From: Pseudomonas fluorescens
GTDB taxonomy: Bacteria > Pseudomonadota > Gammaproteobacteria > Pseudomonadales > Pseudomonadaceae
Reading direction: 5' to 3'
Assembly: GCF_902497875.1 (NCBI RefSeq)
Contig: NZ_CABVHY010000014.1
Coordinates: 62,001-126,000 of the forward strand
Length of the DNA: 64,000 nt
In this document: piece after piece, positions 61,882-64,000 of the stretch
How the letters are laid out: the number at the start of each line of letters is the position of its first letter
Numbering within the stretch: position 1 is the first letter of the stretch
Program-made: the position numbers and the translations under genes
The notes under the pieces: model-generated
Told to the model about the DNA's origin: nothing
The model's database searches: none
What the model saw: only the letters and a program-made list of their open reading frames with translations

Positions 61882-62656
61882 CGACCACATCCATCAGCGC
61901 CGCAACGGTCAGCGGATCATCAGTCAAGGGTTCGGCCAGACAAGCCATGCAGGCCTCACGCGGGTTCATCCCGGAGCGGATCATTCGTGCAGTGAAAATC
62001 AGCAAGCGAGTCGATGCGACCTCTTCCAGATCATGTTGATCGAGCCGGCGCAGGGCTTGTCCGAGCCTGACCACTTGAGCCGCCAGCGCGAGGTCCACCT
62101 GGGCCTCCCTGGCGACAATGCGCTCTTCATCGGCCACCGGCGGATAGCCGAAACGCATGGCCACGAAACGCTGGCGAGTACTCGGTTTCAGGCCCTTGAG
62201 CAGGTTCTGGTAACCGGGGTTATAGGACACCACCAACATGAACGACGGCGGTGCCTGCAACACTTCACCGGTGCGCTCCAGGTACAGCTCGCGACGGTCA
62301 TCGGCCAGCGGATGCAGGACCACCGCGGTGTCCTGGCGTGCTTCGACCACTTCGTCGAGGTAACAGATGCCGCCTTCGCGCACCGCGCGGGTCAACGGTC
62401 CGTCCTGCCACCAGGTGCCCTGGGCACCGATCAGATGCCGGCCGATCAGGTCGGCGGCGCTCAGGTCGTCGTGGCAGGCCACGGTATACAGCGGCAGTTT
62501 CAGCCGATGAGCCATGTGCTGGACGAAACGGGTCTTGCCGCAGCCGGTAGGCCCTTTGATCAGCACCGGCATGCCGTGGCGCCAGGCTTGTTCGAACAGC
62601 GCCTCTTCATTGTTCAGCGGTTGGTAGAAGGGTTCGCGGGAATGATTACTGTCCAT
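61865..62656 (-). CDS. nirQ: NirQ, AAA+ activator of nitrite/nitric oxide reductase
   Basis: A 263-residue MoxR-type (CbbQ/NirQ) ATPase. Walker A is IKGPTGCGKTRFVQHMA (about residues 31-47), Walker B GGICYLDEVVEARQD, sensor 1 SFMLVVSYNPGYQ and the CbbQ C-terminal domain follows. It works with the VWA protein NorD to activate NorCB, and possibly NirS. I take the ATG at 62656, with AGGTATC upstream. It is divergent from nirS and shares its Dnr box. Confidence 0.94.
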   Translation of the reverse strand: MDSNHSREPFYQPLNNEEALFEQAWRHGMPVLIKGPTGCGKTRFVQHMAHRLKLPLYTVACHDDLSAADLIGRHLIGAQGTWWQDGPLTRAVREGGICYLDEVVEARQDTAVVLHPLADDRRELYLERTGEVLQAPPSFMLVVSYNPGYQNLLKGLKPSTRQRFVAMRFGYPPVADEERIVAREAQVDLALAAQVVRLGQALRRLDQHDLEEVASTRLLIFTARMIRSGMNPREACMACLAEPLTDDPLTVAALMDVVDVHFS

Positions 62657-62738
62657 TGGGATACCTGGTTCAACAGCGGGCTTGCAGACCACGCTACGGG
62701 TGCCTGCGACAACCTGGCAAGGGGGATGGCCGGCAAAC

Positions 62739-62752
62739 TTGATCGCCGTCAA
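62739..62752. promoter_or_regulatory. Dnr box shared by nirS and nirQ
   Basis: TTGATCGCCGTCAA differs from TTGAT-N4-ATCAA in one base. It is centred 110 bases before the nirS ATG and 89 bases before the nirQ ATG, and is the only such site in the 199-base gap. Confidence 0.8.
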
Positions 62753-62777
62753 GCGGTATTGGCCGGCTCGGGCATAG

Positions 62778-64000
<1,223 letters not shown>

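Overview
The window looks like a chromosomal segment of a denitrifying Pseudomonas, probably of the P. fluorescens group. The reasons are gene content, the narK1-narK2-GHJI-PpiC-moaA and moaB-moeA-ubiU-ubiV-ubiT gene orders (which match my memory of P. aeruginosa), GC-rich codon use, and REP-like repeats built on GCAGC/TTCGGCTGCGAAG arms. Nearly everything from about 20 kb to the right edge serves anaerobic life on nitrate.

Region 1 (1-8.8 kb) is a sugar-acid catabolic cluster. The minus strand carries an Ldh_2-family oxidoreductase (cut by the window edge), 2,5-dioxovalerate dehydrogenase, galactarate dehydratase and two LysR regulators. L-fuconate dehydratase and an MFS transporter are divergent. 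Region 2 (8.9-14.2 kb) holds a LysR gene broken by one in-frame TAG, a DMT exporter, and a Fur-box-preceded ftrABCD-type ferrous iron uptake operon. Region 3 (14.2-18.6 kb) is a type VI secretion effector locus: a Tle1-type phospholipase sandwiched between two DUF3304 genes, one fused to a VgrG remnant, followed by repeat-rich non-coding DNA. Region 4 (18.6-25.5 kb) contains a chemoreceptor, the anaerobic ribonucleotide reductase (nrdD, a separate 55-codon gene for the glycyl-radical tail, nrdG), moaA and a PpiC foldase.

Region 5 (25.5-39.1 kb) is the respiratory nitrate reductase operon narK1K2GHJI with divergent narXL, a Dnr-type regulator and a small DGC-domain gene. Region 6 (39.2-45.8 kb) is an AT-rich insertion: an IS5-family transposase, a BdlA-like PAS-PAS-MCP receptor, a DosP-like PAS-PAS-GAF-GGDEF-EAL protein with FixL-like haem-pocket residues, and a complete IS630-family element. 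Region 7 (46-51 kb) supplies oxygen-independent ubiquinone synthesis (ubiUVT), molybdopterin synthesis (moaB, moeA) and pdxH. Region 8 (51-64 kb) handles NO and nitrite: norR with three NorR sites and a sigma-54 promoter for an RIC/YtfE repair protein, a CopD-like protein, nnrS, a possible 29-residue peptide, dnr, dnrP, norCBD, nirP/nirO-like genes, nirQ and the start of nirS (cut by the right edge).

The parts fit one programme. Anr/Dnr boxes of the TTGAY-N4-RTCAA type precede nrdD, narK1/narXL, the DGC gene, ubiU, pdxH, norC and nirS/nirQ. NarXL adds nitrate control and NorR adds NO control. No rRNA, tRNA or CRISPR was seen.
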